Shown one piece after another: positions 36,599-45,020 of a stretch of DNA of 64,000 nucleotides. Each line of letters starts with the position of its first letter. Within the stretch, counting starts at the first letter, position 1. This stretch comes from Streptomyces marinisediminis (GTDB taxonomy: Bacteria; Actinomycetota; Actinomycetes; Streptomycetales; Streptomycetaceae). A program made the position numbers and the translations under genes. The notes under the pieces were generated by a model that worked only from the letters and a program-made list of their open reading frames with translations, was not told the origin of the DNA and made no database searches. Where the stretch lies: NCBI RefSeq assembly GCF_026262575.1, contig NZ_JAPKFL010000017.1:61791-125790 (forward strand), given 5' to 3'.

Positions 36599-37651
36599 GT
36601 GCTCGATCTGGCCCCCTTCGCCCGCTTCGGCGGCCTCCTCGCCTCCGACCTGCGGGATGTCACCGCCGACCCCGCGGCTTTGGACTCCCGTGGGTGGTGG
36701 GCCGTCGTCGCCGACTTCGAGGGCCGGACCGTGTGCGCCCGCTTCGGCGACGTCCGCCCCGACCCGCGTCCGGGGGCGGCCGCCCGCTGGCGGGGCCCCG
36801 CCCCCCACGCCTGGACGTCCTCGCTGGACCGGGCCGCCTACACCGCAGGCGTGCGGCACATACGCTCGCGCATCGCGCGCGGCGAGGTCTACCAGGCCAA
36901 CCTGTGCCGCGTGCTGAGCGCGCCGCTGCCCGACCCCGAGTGCGCCGACGTCGACGGGCTCACCGCCCGCCTCGCCCGCGGCAACCCCGCCCCGTACGCC
37001 GGGACCGTCCGGCTGCCCGCGCACGGCGTCGAAGTCGCCACCGCCTCACCGGAGCTGTACCTGCGCCGCGCCGGACGCGTGCTGCACTCCGGCCCCATCA
37101 AGGGCACCGGGCGGACCGCGGCGGACCTGCTGGAGAAGGACCACGCCGAGAACGTGATGATCGTCGACCTGGTCCGCAACGACCTGGGCCGCGTCTGCGC
37201 CCCCGGCAGCGTCACCGTCCCCGCGCTGTGCGACCTGGAGGAGCACCCCGGGCTCGTCCACCTCGTCTCCACCGTCCGCGGCGAGCTGGCCGAGGGCGCC
37301 GGGTGGGCGGAGCTGCTGGCCACCACCTTCCCGCCCGGGTCGGTCACCGGCGCGCCCAAGTCCAGCGCGCTGCGCGTCATCCGCGCCCTGGAGACGGCGC
37401 CGCGCGGCCCCTACTGCGGCGGCGTGGGCTGGGTGGACGCCGACCGGCGCACCGGCGAGCTGGCGGTGGGGATACGCACGTTCTGGCTGGACCGCACCGC
37501 GCCCGGCGGCCCGGTCGTGCGCTTCGGCACCGGCGCCGGGATCACCTGGGGCTCGGACCCGGAGCGGGAGTGGGCGGAGACCGAGCTGAAGGCCTCCCGG
37601 CTGCTCGCGGTAGCGTCGGGGACACACGCGCACGTGGCGAGCGGAAGGTAG
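36599..37651 (+). CDS. pabB: Aminodeoxychorismate synthase component I
   Basis: A 350-residue chorismate-binding enzyme. The motif HSGPIKGTGRTAADLLEKDHAENVMIVDLVRNDLGRV contains PIKGT, with the Lys typical of 4-amino-4-deoxychorismate synthase rather than anthranilate synthase (PIAGT). Other stretches are ARGEVYQANLCRVL, FPPGSVTGAPKSSALRVI and TGAGITWGSDPEREWAET. It lacks the longer N-terminal domain, so it is a short form. It makes ADC for folate and needs a PabA glutaminase encoded elsewhere. GTG 36599 appears leaderless. The pabC gene follows at once. Confidence 0.9.
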   Translation: MLDLAPFARFGGLLASDLRDVTADPAALDSRGWWAVVADFEGRTVCARFGDVRPDPRPGAAARWRGPAPHAWTSSLDRAAYTAGVRHIRSRIARGEVYQANLCRVLSAPLPDPECADVDGLTARLARGNPAPYAGTVRLPAHGVEVATASPELYLRRAGRVLHSGPIKGTGRTAADLLEKDHAENVMIVDLVRNDLGRVCAPGSVTVPALCDLEEHPGLVHLVSTVRGELAEGAGWAELLATTFPPGSVTGAPKSSALRVIRALETAPRGPYCGGVGWVDADRRTGELAVGIRTFWLDRTAPGGPVVRFGTGAGITWGSDPEREWAETELKASRLLAVASGTHAHVASGR

Positions 37652-37655
37652 GGCC

Positions 37656-38480
37656 GTGACGCTGATCTGGCTGGACGGGGAGCTGCGGGAGGCCGCCATC
37701 GCGCGGGTCTCGGTGTTCGACCACGGGCTGACCGTCGGCGACGGCGTCTTCGAGACCGTCAAGGCGGTCGCGGGACGGCCCTTCGCCCTCACCCGCCACC
37801 TGGAGCGGCTGGCCGCCTCCGCGCGCGGCCTCGGCCTGCCCGAGCCGGACGCCGACGAGGTGCGCCGCGCCTGCTCCGCCGTGCTGGAGGCCAACCCGGT
37901 GGAGCTCGGCCGGCTGCGCATCACCTACACCGGCGGCCCGTCCCCGCTCGGCTCGGACCGGGGCGAGGCCGGGCCGACCCTCGTCGTCGCCGTCGGCAGC
38001 GTGGCGCGGCGCCCGGACAGCACCGCCGTCGTCACCGTCCCGTGGACGCGCAACGAACGCGGGGTGCTGGCCGGGCTGAAGACCACCTCGTACGCGGAGA
38101 ACGTCGTCGCGCTCGCCCAGGCCCGCGGCCGGGGCGCCTCCGAGGCGCTCTTCGGCAACAGCAGGGGCCGGCTGTGCGAGGGCACCGGCTCCAACGTCTT
38201 CGTCGTCCTCGACGGCGAACTGCACACCCCGCCGCCGGCCTCCGGCTGCCTGGCCGGCATCACCCGGGCCCTGGTCGTGCGGTGGAGCGGCGCGCGGGAG
38301 ACCGACCTGCCGATGGACGTGCTCGACCGGGCCGAGGAGATCTTCCTCACCTCCTCCCTGCGCGACGTGCAGGCCGTCCGCCGCGTCGACGGCCGCGAGC
38401 TGCCCGCCGCGCCGGGCCCGGTCACCGCCGCGGCCATGCGCACCTTCGCCGAGCGCTCCGCCGAGGACCTCGATCCCTGA
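37656..38480 (+). CDS. pabC: 4-amino-4-deoxychorismate lyase, class IV aminotransferase fold
   Basis: A 274-residue fold-type IV PLP enzyme. Key stretches are VSVFDHGLTVGDGVFETVKAV, LGRLRITYTGG, the PLP Lys in GLKTTSYAENVVAL, EALFGNSRGRLCEGTGSNVFVV and EIFLTSSLRDVQAVRRVDG. Its place five bases after pabB argues for ADC lyase, which releases pyruvate to give 4-aminobenzoate; branched-chain or D-amino acid transaminases share the fold. GTG 37656 follows GGAAGGTAGGG. Confidence 0.87.
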   Translation: MTLIWLDGELREAAIARVSVFDHGLTVGDGVFETVKAVAGRPFALTRHLERLAASARGLGLPEPDADEVRRACSAVLEANPVELGRLRITYTGGPSPLGSDRGEAGPTLVVAVGSVARRPDSTAVVTVPWTRNERGVLAGLKTTSYAENVVALAQARGRGASEALFGNSRGRLCEGTGSNVFVVLDGELHTPPPASGCLAGITRALVVRWSGARETDLPMDVLDRAEEIFLTSSLRDVQAVRRVDGRELPAAPGPVTAAAMRTFAERSAEDLDP

Positions 38481-38710
38481 GTGCCGCGTCAGCCAGGGTC
38501 TGCCCCGTCGCGACACCCGGCACGGCGCCTCGCGGCGTCGCCGAAACGACCGAGTAGGCCCCCTACCCCCCTACGCACGCTACGCCCGCTACGCCGCCGA
38601 TCCGCCGCCTCGCGGCCCACCGCACCGGACGCCGCCCCTCGACGGGCGAACCCGGCTGGCGCGGCACGAGCGGCTGTTGCCCGCAGGGCCGCAGGGGGGT
38701 AGAAAGCGGC

Positions 38711-39538
38711 ATGACCACCACGCTGCGCCCCACCGGCCCCGAGGAGCGCGGAGCCGACGCCGCCCGCGTCCGCTCCTACGCCATCCACGTCAACGGGCGC
38801 ACCGTCGGCGGCCTGCGGCTGGCCACCGTCCCCGGCCACCTGCCCGCCGGGCGCGTCGAGGACCTGCGGGTCGACCCCGCCGAGCGCGGGCGCGGCCGGG
38901 CCACCGTCGCCGCGCTGGCCGCCGAGGAGATCCTGCGCGACTGGGGCTGCCGCCACCTGCTGGCCGAGATCCCGCCCGGTGCCTTTGCCGCGCACCGCCT
39001 GGCCGACGCGCTCGGCTACACCGAGCGCAACCGCCACCTCGTCAAGGAGCTGGCCGCGCCGCCCGCGCTGCCGCCCGACAGCGTGGCCCGGCCCCTGGCG
39101 GCCGCGTCCTTCGACGCCTGGCTGGCCACCGCGCGGGCCGAGTACGTGGAGGTCTGGTCGCGCCAGGGCCTCACCCCGGCCGAGGCCGCCGCCAAGTCCG
39201 ACGCCGACCACGCCGCCGCGCTCCCCGACGGCCCGGCCACCGCCCGCACGGCGCTGCGGGTGCTCGCCCACCGGGGCACCGACGTCGGCACCCTGTGGCT
39301 GCACCTGGGCGCGGCGGACGCCCCGCGCGGGTACGTCTACGCGGTGCGCGTCGACCCCGGCCACCGGGGCCACGGCCACGGACGGTCGCTGATGCTGCTG
39401 GCCGAGCGCGAGTGCCTGGCCGCCGGGGCCCGGGCGCTGCGTCTGAACGTCTTCACCGACAACGCCCCCGCGCTCGGCCTGTACGCCTCACTGGGCTACA
39501 CCGCGGCCGCGCACCACTACGTCAAACCGCTGGGGTGA
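38711..39538 (+). CDS. Tandem GNAT acetyltransferase
   Basis: A 275-residue protein with two GNAT halves. The N-terminal half has VEDLRVDPAERGRGRATVAALAAEE and the C-terminal half YVYAVRVDPGHRGHGHGRSLMLLAERECLAAGARALRLNVFTDNAPALGLYASLGY. The second half has the better acetyl-CoA loop (RGHGHG). Two-domain GNATs include mycothiol synthase, but the signature for that enzyme is not evident, so function is unknown. Its end overlaps the converging DsbA-like gene by 22 bases. The 230 bp upstream contain a run of CTACGC-like words but no gene. Confidence 0.83.
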   Translation: MTTTLRPTGPEERGADAARVRSYAIHVNGRTVGGLRLATVPGHLPAGRVEDLRVDPAERGRGRATVAALAAEEILRDWGCRHLLAEIPPGAFAAHRLADALGYTERNRHLVKELAAPPALPPDSVARPLAAASFDAWLATARAEYVEVWSRQGLTPAEAAAKSDADHAAALPDGPATARTALRVLAHRGTDVGTLWLHLGAADAPRGYVYAVRVDPGHRGHGHGRSLMLLAERECLAAGARALRLNVFTDNAPALGLYASLGYTAAAHHYVKPLG

Positions 39539-40050
39539 GAACGGGCGAGCAGCCCGTCCACCAGCGCCTCGACGCGCTCGCGCAGCCCCTCCTGGCTCTC
39601 CCCGCCGTCCAGCCGCTCACCGGCGAGCAGGTAGGTCGGGGTGCCGGTCACCCCCAGCGCCTTGGCCTCGGCCTGGTCGGCGTCGACGGCCAGCAGGTGG
39701 CGCCCGTCGATCAGGCAGCTCTCCACCTCGTCGACGTCCAGCCCGAGAGCGGCCGCGACCTCCAGCAGCACCGGCTCGCCCCGGGCCCCCAGCTCCGCGG
39801 TGCGCGCCAGCAGCGCCGCCACGTACTCCTCGCCGCGCCCCTGGGCGAACGCCTCCTCGGCGGCCTGCGCCGCCGCGTACGCGTGCGGGTGCTTCGCCAG
39901 CGGGAAGTGCCGCAGCCTGATCTCCAGCCGCTCCCCGTAGCGCTCGCGCCACGCGGCCAGGTCGTCCAGCGCCGTGTGGCAGTCGGGGCACTGGAGGTCC
40001 AGCCAGGCGTCCAGCGCGGGGCGGGGGAGGGCGTCGGGGGAGTCCGTCAT
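39517..40050 (-). CDS. DsbA family thioredoxin-fold protein
   Basis: A 177-residue protein: WLDLQCPDCHTALDDLAAW carries the redox CxxC (CPDC), then LRHFPLAKHPHAYAAAQAAEEAFAQGR and VTGTPTYLLAGERLDG with the cis-Pro loop (GTPT). This is the DsbA/thioredoxin_4 layout. No signal peptide or membrane helix is present from the ATG with first base 40050, so it is probably cytoplasmic. An upstream extension in frame is Arg/Ala-rich noncoding sequence. Relatives may reduce or isomerise disulfides or act on small molecules. Its 3' end overlaps the converging GNAT gene. Confidence 0.83.
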   Translation of the reverse strand: MTDSPDALPRPALDAWLDLQCPDCHTALDDLAAWRERYGERLEIRLRHFPLAKHPHAYAAAQAAEEAFAQGRGEEYVAALLARTAELGARGEPVLLEVAAALGLDVDEVESCLIDGRHLLAVDADQAEAKALGVTGTPTYLLAGERLDGGESQEGLRERVEALVDGLLARSHPSGLT

Positions 40051-40108
40051 GGGCCCAGTCTCGCAGCCGGGCATGACCGGGCACGCCGCGGAGGTGCACG
40101 ATGGAGGC

Positions 40109-40564
40109 ATGCTCACCGTGACCGTGTGCGCCGCGCTCACCGCGGCCGGACTCGCCATCGCCTTCCTGACGGCCTGGCGGCGCCGCTTCGTCGCCGCCAC
40201 CCGCATCGCGGCCGTCGCGCTGCTGCCGCTCGGGCTCGCGCTCTCCGGCCTGCTCGCCCTCGGCGGCCAGGTCGCGCGCGCGGCCGGGTCGTGGGCCGCC
40301 GACCTGGTGCTCGACCCCCGGGTGTGGGCGGGCTTCGCCGTCCTGGCGGTGGCCGTCGTGCTCTTCGTCGCCGCCGGGTTCGCCGGGGCGCGCTCGCGCT
40401 CCCGCCGCGGAACCGCCGGGGCGGAGGCGGCCCCGGCCGGGCGGGAGCGGCCCGCCGCGACGGCCGGACCGGACCGGGGCCAGGCCGCGCCCGCCCCGAA
40501 GCGGCAGGGCGGGAGCGAGGACTTCTCCGAGATCGAGGAGATCCTCAAGAAGCACGGCATCTGA
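40109..40564 (+). CDS. Membrane protein of unknown function
   Basis: A 151-residue protein with about three hydrophobic helices (LTVTVCAALTAAGLAIAFLTAW; IAAVALLPLGLALSGLLAL; VWAGFAVLAVAVVLFVAAGFA), then a ~60-residue hydrophilic tail rich in Arg, Ala and Pro ending in an acidic/amphipathic segment (SEDFSEIEEILKKHGI) that could bind a partner. I start it at ATG 40109, where helix 1 begins; GGAGG is only one base away, so the start is not certain. Family not recognised by me, but the pattern is common in Streptomyces. Confidence 0.72.
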   Translation: MLTVTVCAALTAAGLAIAFLTAWRRRFVAATRIAAVALLPLGLALSGLLALGGQVARAAGSWAADLVLDPRVWAGFAVLAVAVVLFVAAGFAGARSRSRRGTAGAEAAPAGRERPAATAGPDRGQAAPAPKRQGGSEDFSEIEEILKKHGI

Positions 40565-40666
40565 GCGGGCCGCGGGAGCGGACCGGCCGGGTAACCGGCG
40601 AACCCGGGCGGTCGCCGGGCGTGTTGACGCGCTCCCGGCGCGTGCCTGCGCGATCATCGCGCCGAG

Positions 40667-40795
40667 ATGCCCGACACCCCCCGCCGCCGGCGCGGCTGCC
40701 TGTTCGCGCTGTCCCAGCCGCCCCTGATGGTCTTCCTGGCCGTCGTGGCCACCCTGCTCCTGGCCACCGCGCTGCACGACCTGCTCCTGCTGTGA
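40667..40795 (+). CDS. 42-residue small membrane protein
   Basis: A short ORF from ATG 40667 to TGA 40793-40795. It encodes a basic N-terminus (MPDTPRRRRGCLFALSQ) and one hydrophobic helix (LMVFLAVVATLLLATALHDLLLL), a classic single-pass topology with positive-inside charge. Third positions are nearly all G/C. TTGACG at 40624-40629 could be a -35 element. It may share transcription with the preceding membrane gene, 102 bp upstream. Function unknown. Confidence 0.55.
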   Translation: MPDTPRRRRGCLFALSQPPLMVFLAVVATLLLATALHDLLLL

Positions 40796-40846
40796 GCGGG
40801 CGGCCGGCGGCGCCGGGCGCGTCCCGCGCCGGGCCCCGGGCGCGCG

Positions 40847-41407
40847 TCACCCCTGGGCGGCGTCGCGCTGCCGGGCCCGGTAGGCGGCGACGTGCAGCCG
40901 GTTCCCGCACGTGCGGCTGTCGCAGTAGCGGCGCGACCGGTTCCGCGAGAGGTCGATGAACGCCCGCCGGCAGTCCGGCGCCGCGCACCGGCGCAGGCGC
41001 TCACGCTCCCCGGCGACGACCAGGAAGCCCAGCGCCATGCCGCCGTCGGCCGCCAGGTGGTCCGCGACGGAGGCGCCGGGCGCGAAGTAGTGGACGTGCC
41101 AGTCGTGGCCGTCGTGGTCGGTGAGCTGCGGCGTCGTCCCGGCCTGCGCCACGAGTGAGTTGACCAGCTCGGCGGCGGTGCGCACGTCGGGCGCCGCGAA
41201 GATCTCCCCCAGCCGGTCCCGCACCTGGCGGACCGCCGCCACGTCGGCCTCGGTCAGCTCGCCGACGCCGCTGATGTTGTGGCGGGCCACGTACACCCGC
41301 AGGCTGGCCAGGTCGGTCAGGAGATCGGGCGCCTCGGCGTCCGGGGTGGTGTTGAGGAGGTCCACCACCACGTCGAGGGCGTACCGGGTGTCGTGGTTGA
41401 TCAGCAC
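40847..41407 (-). CDS. CGNR zinc finger domain protein (ABATE N-terminal domain)
   Basis: A 186-residue protein. The N-terminal ABATE-type helical domain begins with ALDVVVDLLNTTP and includes LRVYVARHNISGVGELTEADVAAVRQVRDRL. The C-terminal zinc finger reads CAAPDCRRAFIDLSRNRSRRYCDSRTCGNR, with four Cys and the CGNR signature; it likely binds DNA. These proteins are thought to be stress-related transcription regulators, though few are characterised. I choose GTG with first base 41407, preceded by GGGGAG. It is downstream of ssgB on the same strand but separated by a strong terminator. Confidence 0.87.
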   Translation of the reverse strand: MLINHDTRYALDVVVDLLNTTPDAEAPDLLTDLASLRVYVARHNISGVGELTEADVAAVRQVRDRLGEIFAAPDVRTAAELVNSLVAQAGTTPQLTDHDGHDWHVHYFAPGASVADHLAADGGMALGFLVVAGERERLRRCAAPDCRRAFIDLSRNRSRRYCDSRTCGNRLHVAAYRARQRDAAQG

Positions 41408-41523
41408 GGTCGGTCGCTCCCCAGGCAGGTGACGTTCTGGCTTCCATGGTCCGTCATCGCCCGACGATGGCGCTGCGGAGCCGTTGCGTAGCTGCCGGGA
41501 GACTCTAGCCGAGGCCCCGCAAC

Positions 41524-41565
41524 GCCGATGCCGCCGCCACGAGCAGTCGTGGCGGCGGCATCGGC
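41524..41565 (-). terminator. Terminator after ssgB
   Basis: A 19-bp perfect stem (41524-41542 with 41547-41565) and four-base loop lie 60 bp after the ssgB stop on the minus strand. It is one of the strongest hairpins in the window and separates ssgB from the CGNR gene. Confidence 0.75.
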
Positions 41566-41627
41566 CTGCCGCGCGGGCACCAGCCCCGTGCCGTCGCCCC
41601 GAGTCGGACGGCACGGAGTTGGTGGTC

Positions 41628-42041
41628 TCAGCTCTCCGCGAGGATGTGGGAGAGCTCGGTGTCGAGGTCGAAGTGGCGGTGTTCCGTGCCCGGGGGCACG
41701 GCCGCGTCCGTCCGCTTGAGGAACGACTCGAGGGCCCGCGCGGGAGCCTCGAGCAGCGCCTCGCCCTCGGGGGAACTGAGGGCGATGCAGACGACGCCCT
41801 GCCCGTGGCTTCGGGAGGGCCAGACGCGGACGTCTCCGGTGCCGGTGGGGCGGTGCAGCCCCTCGGCGAGCAGGTCGCGGGCGAACACCCACTCGACCGT
41901 TTCCTCGGCACCGGTGTGGAAGGTCGCATGCACGGCGTAGGGGTCGGCCGTGTCATACCGCAGGCCCGCGGGTACAGGCAGGGAGGACTCGCTCGATACA
42001 ACGAGGCGCAGGTGCAGCTCGCAGCTGACCGTGGTGTTCAT
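41628..42041 (-). CDS. ssgB: Sporulation-specific cell division protein SsgB
   Basis: A 137-residue SsgA-like protein (MNTTVSCELHLRLVVSSESSLPV, YDTADPYAVHATFHTG, WVFARDLLAEGL, GTGDVRVWPS, ALSSPEGEALLEAPARALESFL). From family knowledge SsgB, recruited by SsgA, places FtsZ rings in aerial hyphae before sporulation septation, and is found in morphologically complex actinomycetes. I start at the ATG with first base 42041; an earlier start at 42107 adds a non-conserved Arg-rich tail. Upstream, GTTTAC (reverse strand, 42126-42121) resembles the -35 of stress sigma factors such as SigH, known to drive ssgB in S. coelicolor, but a matching -10 is not clear. Confidence 0.93.
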   Translation of the reverse strand: MNTTVSCELHLRLVVSSESSLPVPAGLRYDTADPYAVHATFHTGAEETVEWVFARDLLAEGLHRPTGTGDVRVWPSRSHGQGVVCIALSSPEGEALLEAPARALESFLKRTDAAVPPGTEHRHFDLDTELSHILAES

Positions 42042-42291
42042 AAGCGCCAGGGCCTTTCGCTCAGTGTGCGCTCGGGGGTTCGCACGTCGGCGAAATCGAC
42101 ATGCCACCTACCGGCCGGTTGTAAACCCCTCTGACCGATTTGTGCGGCTTCAAGTCCTTCGTACAGCCTATCGCTCCTTGTGGCGATTGCTCCATACCGG
42201 TGAACGAGGCCGAGCGGGTCCCTGCGGCGGCCGCCGGGCCCGCCATGGTCATTCCGACCGCTGACATGGGGTAATGTTGGCGCCGCACCGC

Positions 42292-42363
42292 GGGCGATTA
42301 GCTCAGTGGGAGAGCGCTTCGTTCACACCGAAGAGGTCACTGGTTCGAACCCAGTATCGCCCA
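42292..42363 (+). tRNA. tRNA-Val (anticodon CAC), copy 1
   Basis: A 72-nt cloverleaf: acceptor GGGCGAT/ATCGCCC, D-arm GCTCAGTGGGAGAGC, anticodon loop TTCACAC with CAC, T-loop GGTTCGAACCC, discriminator A. CCA is not encoded. Identical to the second copy 155 bp downstream. Confidence 0.95.
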
Positions 42364-42518
42364 CCGCGTGCACCGGGCCGGGAGCGTGACGCTCCCGGCC
42401 CGGTGTCGTTCTCCCGCTCGCCGCGCGCCCGGCCGCCGCGGCCCCGCGAACGGCGTACGGCGGTTTGGCGGCGCGCGGCGGCGCGCTGTATGGTTCTTCG
42501 CGTGCCGAACGGCACCGG

Positions 42519-42590
42519 GGGCGATTAGCTCAGTGGGAGAGCGCTTCGTTCACACCGAAGAGGTCACTGGTTCGAACCCAGTATCGCCCA
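42519..42590 (+). tRNA. tRNA-Val (anticodon CAC), copy 2
   Basis: A 72-nt cloverleaf identical to the copy at 42292-42363. The sequences between and after the two are unrelated, so only the tRNA unit was duplicated. Together with the GAC copies it covers GTG and GTC codons, the main Val codons in this genome. The 186 bp between it and thrS hold no gene. Confidence 0.95.
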
Positions 42591-42776
42591 CCCCCGACGA
42601 AGCCGGTCCGCGTGCGACGGACCGGCTTCTCGCGTTCCGCGTCCCGGGCGCGCCGCGGCCGGTCGCCGGCCCGGTGGTCCGCGTAACCGTTTCGCGCCCG
42701 GGCGGCCGCGCTCGGTACGATTCCCCCTCGGCGCGGGCGGCCGTCCGCGCGGTCCACATGAGTCAGGAGAGATCCG

Positions 42777-44756
42777 GTGTCCGATGTCCGTGTGATCATC
42801 AAACGCGATTCCGAGCGGGAAGAACGCGTGGTGACCACGGGCACTACGGCCGCCGCGCTCTTCGAGGGGGAGCGGAGCGTCGTCGCCGCCCGGGTCGGCG
42901 GCGCGCTGAAGGACCTCGCCTACGCCCCGGTGGACGGCGAGGAGGTCGAGCCCGTCGAGATGTCCAGCCCGGACGGCCTGGACATCCTGCGCCACTCCGC
43001 CGCCCACGTGCTCGCCCAGGCGGTGCAGGAGCTGTTCCCGCGGGCCAAGCTCGGCATCGGTCCGCCGATCAAGGACGGCTTCTACTACGACTTCGACGTC
43101 GACGAGCCCTTCCAGCCCGAGGACCTCAAGCGCGTCGAGAAGAAGATGCAGGAGATCGTCAAGCGCGGCCAGCGCTTCTCGCGCCGCGTCACCACCGACG
43201 AGGACGCCCGCCGGGAGCTGGCCGGGGAGCCCTACAAGCTGGAACTCATCGGCCTGAAGGGCTCGGCCGCCGAAGCGGCCGAAGGCGCCTCCGCCGAGGT
43301 CGGCGCCGGCGAGCTGACCATCTACGACAACCTCGACGCCAAGACCGGCGAGCTGTGCTGGAAGGACCTCTGCCGCGGTCCGCACCTGCCCACCACCCGA
43401 CTGATCCCGGCGTTCAAGCTCATGCGCTCGGCCGCCGCCTACTGGCGCGGCAGCGAGAAGAACCCGCAGCTCCAGCGCATCTACGGCACCGCCTGGCCCT
43501 CCAGGGACGAGCTGAAGGCGTACCTGGAGTTCCTGGCCGAAGCCGAGAAGCGCGACCACCGCAAGCTCGGCGCGGAGCTGGACCTGTTCTCCATCCCCGA
43601 GGAGCTGGGCTCGGGCCTGGCCGTGTTCCACCCCAAGGGCGGCATCGTCCGGCGCGTGATGGAGGACTACTCGCGCAGGCGCCACGAGGAGGCGGACTAC
43701 GAGTTCGTCAACACCCCGCACATCGCCAAGGAGGGCCTGTTCGAGACCTCCGGGCACCTGCCGAACTACGCCGAGTCCATGTTCCCCCCGCTGGAGTTCG
43801 ACGGGCAGGACTACCGGCTGAAGGCCATGAACTGCCCGATGCACAACCTGGTCTTCAAGGCGCGCGGACGCTCCTACCGCGAGCTGCCGCTGCGGCTGTT
43901 CGAGTTCGGCACCGTGTACCGCTACGAGAAGTCCGGCGTCGTCCACGGCCTCACCCGGGCGCGCGGCTTCACCCAGGACGACTCGCACATCTACTGCACC
44001 CCGGAGCAGATGCCCGGGGAGCTGGACAACCTGCTCACCTTCGTTTTGAACCTGCTGCGGGACTACGGTCTGCACGACTTCTACCTGGAGCTGTCCACCC
44101 GCGACGACTCCGAGAAGTTCATCGGTGAGCCCGAGGAGTGGGAAGAGGCGACGCGGGCGCTCCGGGAGGCGGCGGGCAAGCAGGGCCTGGAGCTCGTGCT
44201 GGACCCGGGTGGCGCGGCCTACTACGGCCCGAAGATCTCCGTCCAGGCGAAGGACGCCATCGGGCGCACCTGGCAGATGTCGACGATCCAGGTCGACTTC
44301 CAGCAGCCCAAGCGGTTCGGGCTGGAGTACACCGCGGCCGACGGCTCGCGCCGGCGTCCGGTGATGATCCACCGCGCGCTGTTCGGCTCCATCGAGCGGT
44401 TCTTCGCCGTGCTCCTGGAGCACTACGCCGGGGCGTTCCCGGCCTGGCTCGCGCCCGTCCAGGCGACCGGCATCCCGATCGGCGACGACCACGTGCCCTA
44501 CCTGCTGGACTTCGCCGCCGAGGCGAAGCGGCGCGGCCTGCGCATGGAGGTCGACTCCTCCGCGGACCGGATGCAGAAGAAGATCCGCAACGCGCAGAAG
44601 GCCAAGGTGCCGTTCATGGTCATCGCCGGTGACGACGACGTCGCCGCCGGAGCGGTCAGCTTCCGCTACCGGGACGGGTCGCAGAAGAACGGCATCCCGC
44701 GCGAGGAGGCGCTCGCCGAGATCCGGGACGCAGTCGAGCGCCGGGTCCAGGTCTGA
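42777..44756 (+). CDS. thrS: Threonyl-tRNA synthetase
   Basis: A 659-residue class II synthetase. The N-terminal TGS domain (residues ~1-60) is followed by the editing domain with LRHSAAHVLAQAVQELFP and IYDNLDAKTGELCWKDLCRGPHLPTT (zinc-site type HXXXH and C...H motifs). The catalytic core has FHPKGGIVRRVMEDY, KAMNCPMHNLVF (zinc Cys), FEFGTVYRYEKSGVVHGLTRARGFTQDDSHIY (motif 2) and the C-terminal anticodon-binding domain. GTG 42777 follows AGGAGAG. No T-box is visible. It lies just after two tRNA genes and ends at a terminator. Confidence 0.97.
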   Translation: MSDVRVIIKRDSEREERVVTTGTTAAALFEGERSVVAARVGGALKDLAYAPVDGEEVEPVEMSSPDGLDILRHSAAHVLAQAVQELFPRAKLGIGPPIKDGFYYDFDVDEPFQPEDLKRVEKKMQEIVKRGQRFSRRVTTDEDARRELAGEPYKLELIGLKGSAAEAAEGASAEVGAGELTIYDNLDAKTGELCWKDLCRGPHLPTTRLIPAFKLMRSAAAYWRGSEKNPQLQRIYGTAWPSRDELKAYLEFLAEAEKRDHRKLGAELDLFSIPEELGSGLAVFHPKGGIVRRVMEDYSRRRHEEADYEFVNTPHIAKEGLFETSGHLPNYAESMFPPLEFDGQDYRLKAMNCPMHNLVFKARGRSYRELPLRLFEFGTVYRYEKSGVVHGLTRARGFTQDDSHIYCTPEQMPGELDNLLTFVLNLLRDYGLHDFYLELSTRDDSEKFIGEPEEWEEATRALREAAGKQGLELVLDPGGAAYYGPKISVQAKDAIGRTWQMSTIQVDFQQPKRFGLEYTAADGSRRRPVMIHRALFGSIERFFAVLLEHYAGAFPAWLAPVQATGIPIGDDHVPYLLDFAAEAKRRGLRMEVDSSADRMQKKIRNAQKAKVPFMVIAGDDDVAAGAVSFRYRDGSQKNGIPREEALAEIRDAVERRVQV

Positions 44757-44768
44757 GCGGCCACCCGT

Positions 44769-44808
44769 CGCCGGAGCCCCGCACGCACCCGCGCGCGGGG
44801 CTCCGGCG
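44769..44808 (+). terminator. Terminator after thrS
   Basis: A 14-bp perfect stem (44769-44782 with 44795-44808) and 12-base loop begin 13 bp after the thrS stop. The HIT gene therefore needs its own promoter. Confidence 0.75.
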
Positions 44809-45020
44809 CGTGCGGACCGCCCGGCGTGCCCCGCCGTCCGGCGCGTCGGCGCGCGCGGGGTGCGAGCGGCGAAACACCCCCGGCGGTGCGGCGGCTGCGC
44901 GGCGGCGCGGCGGGGGCCGCGCCTCCCGTCGAGCGGTCCCGGCGCCCCGCACGCCCCGGCCCGGCTCAGCAGGCGCCCCGGCGGCCCGCCCCTGCAGGCC
45001 GACGCCATATGCTGGCCCGC

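Noticed and set aside
42061..42288. A 75-codon minus-strand ORF upstream of ssgB
   Set aside because: No RBS, no recognisable domain, and it overlaps the ssgB promoter region and approaches the tRNA; likely chance.
42591..42776. T-box leader before thrS
   Set aside because: No T-box antiterminator sequence or specifier-loop pattern is visible, and the gap is short.
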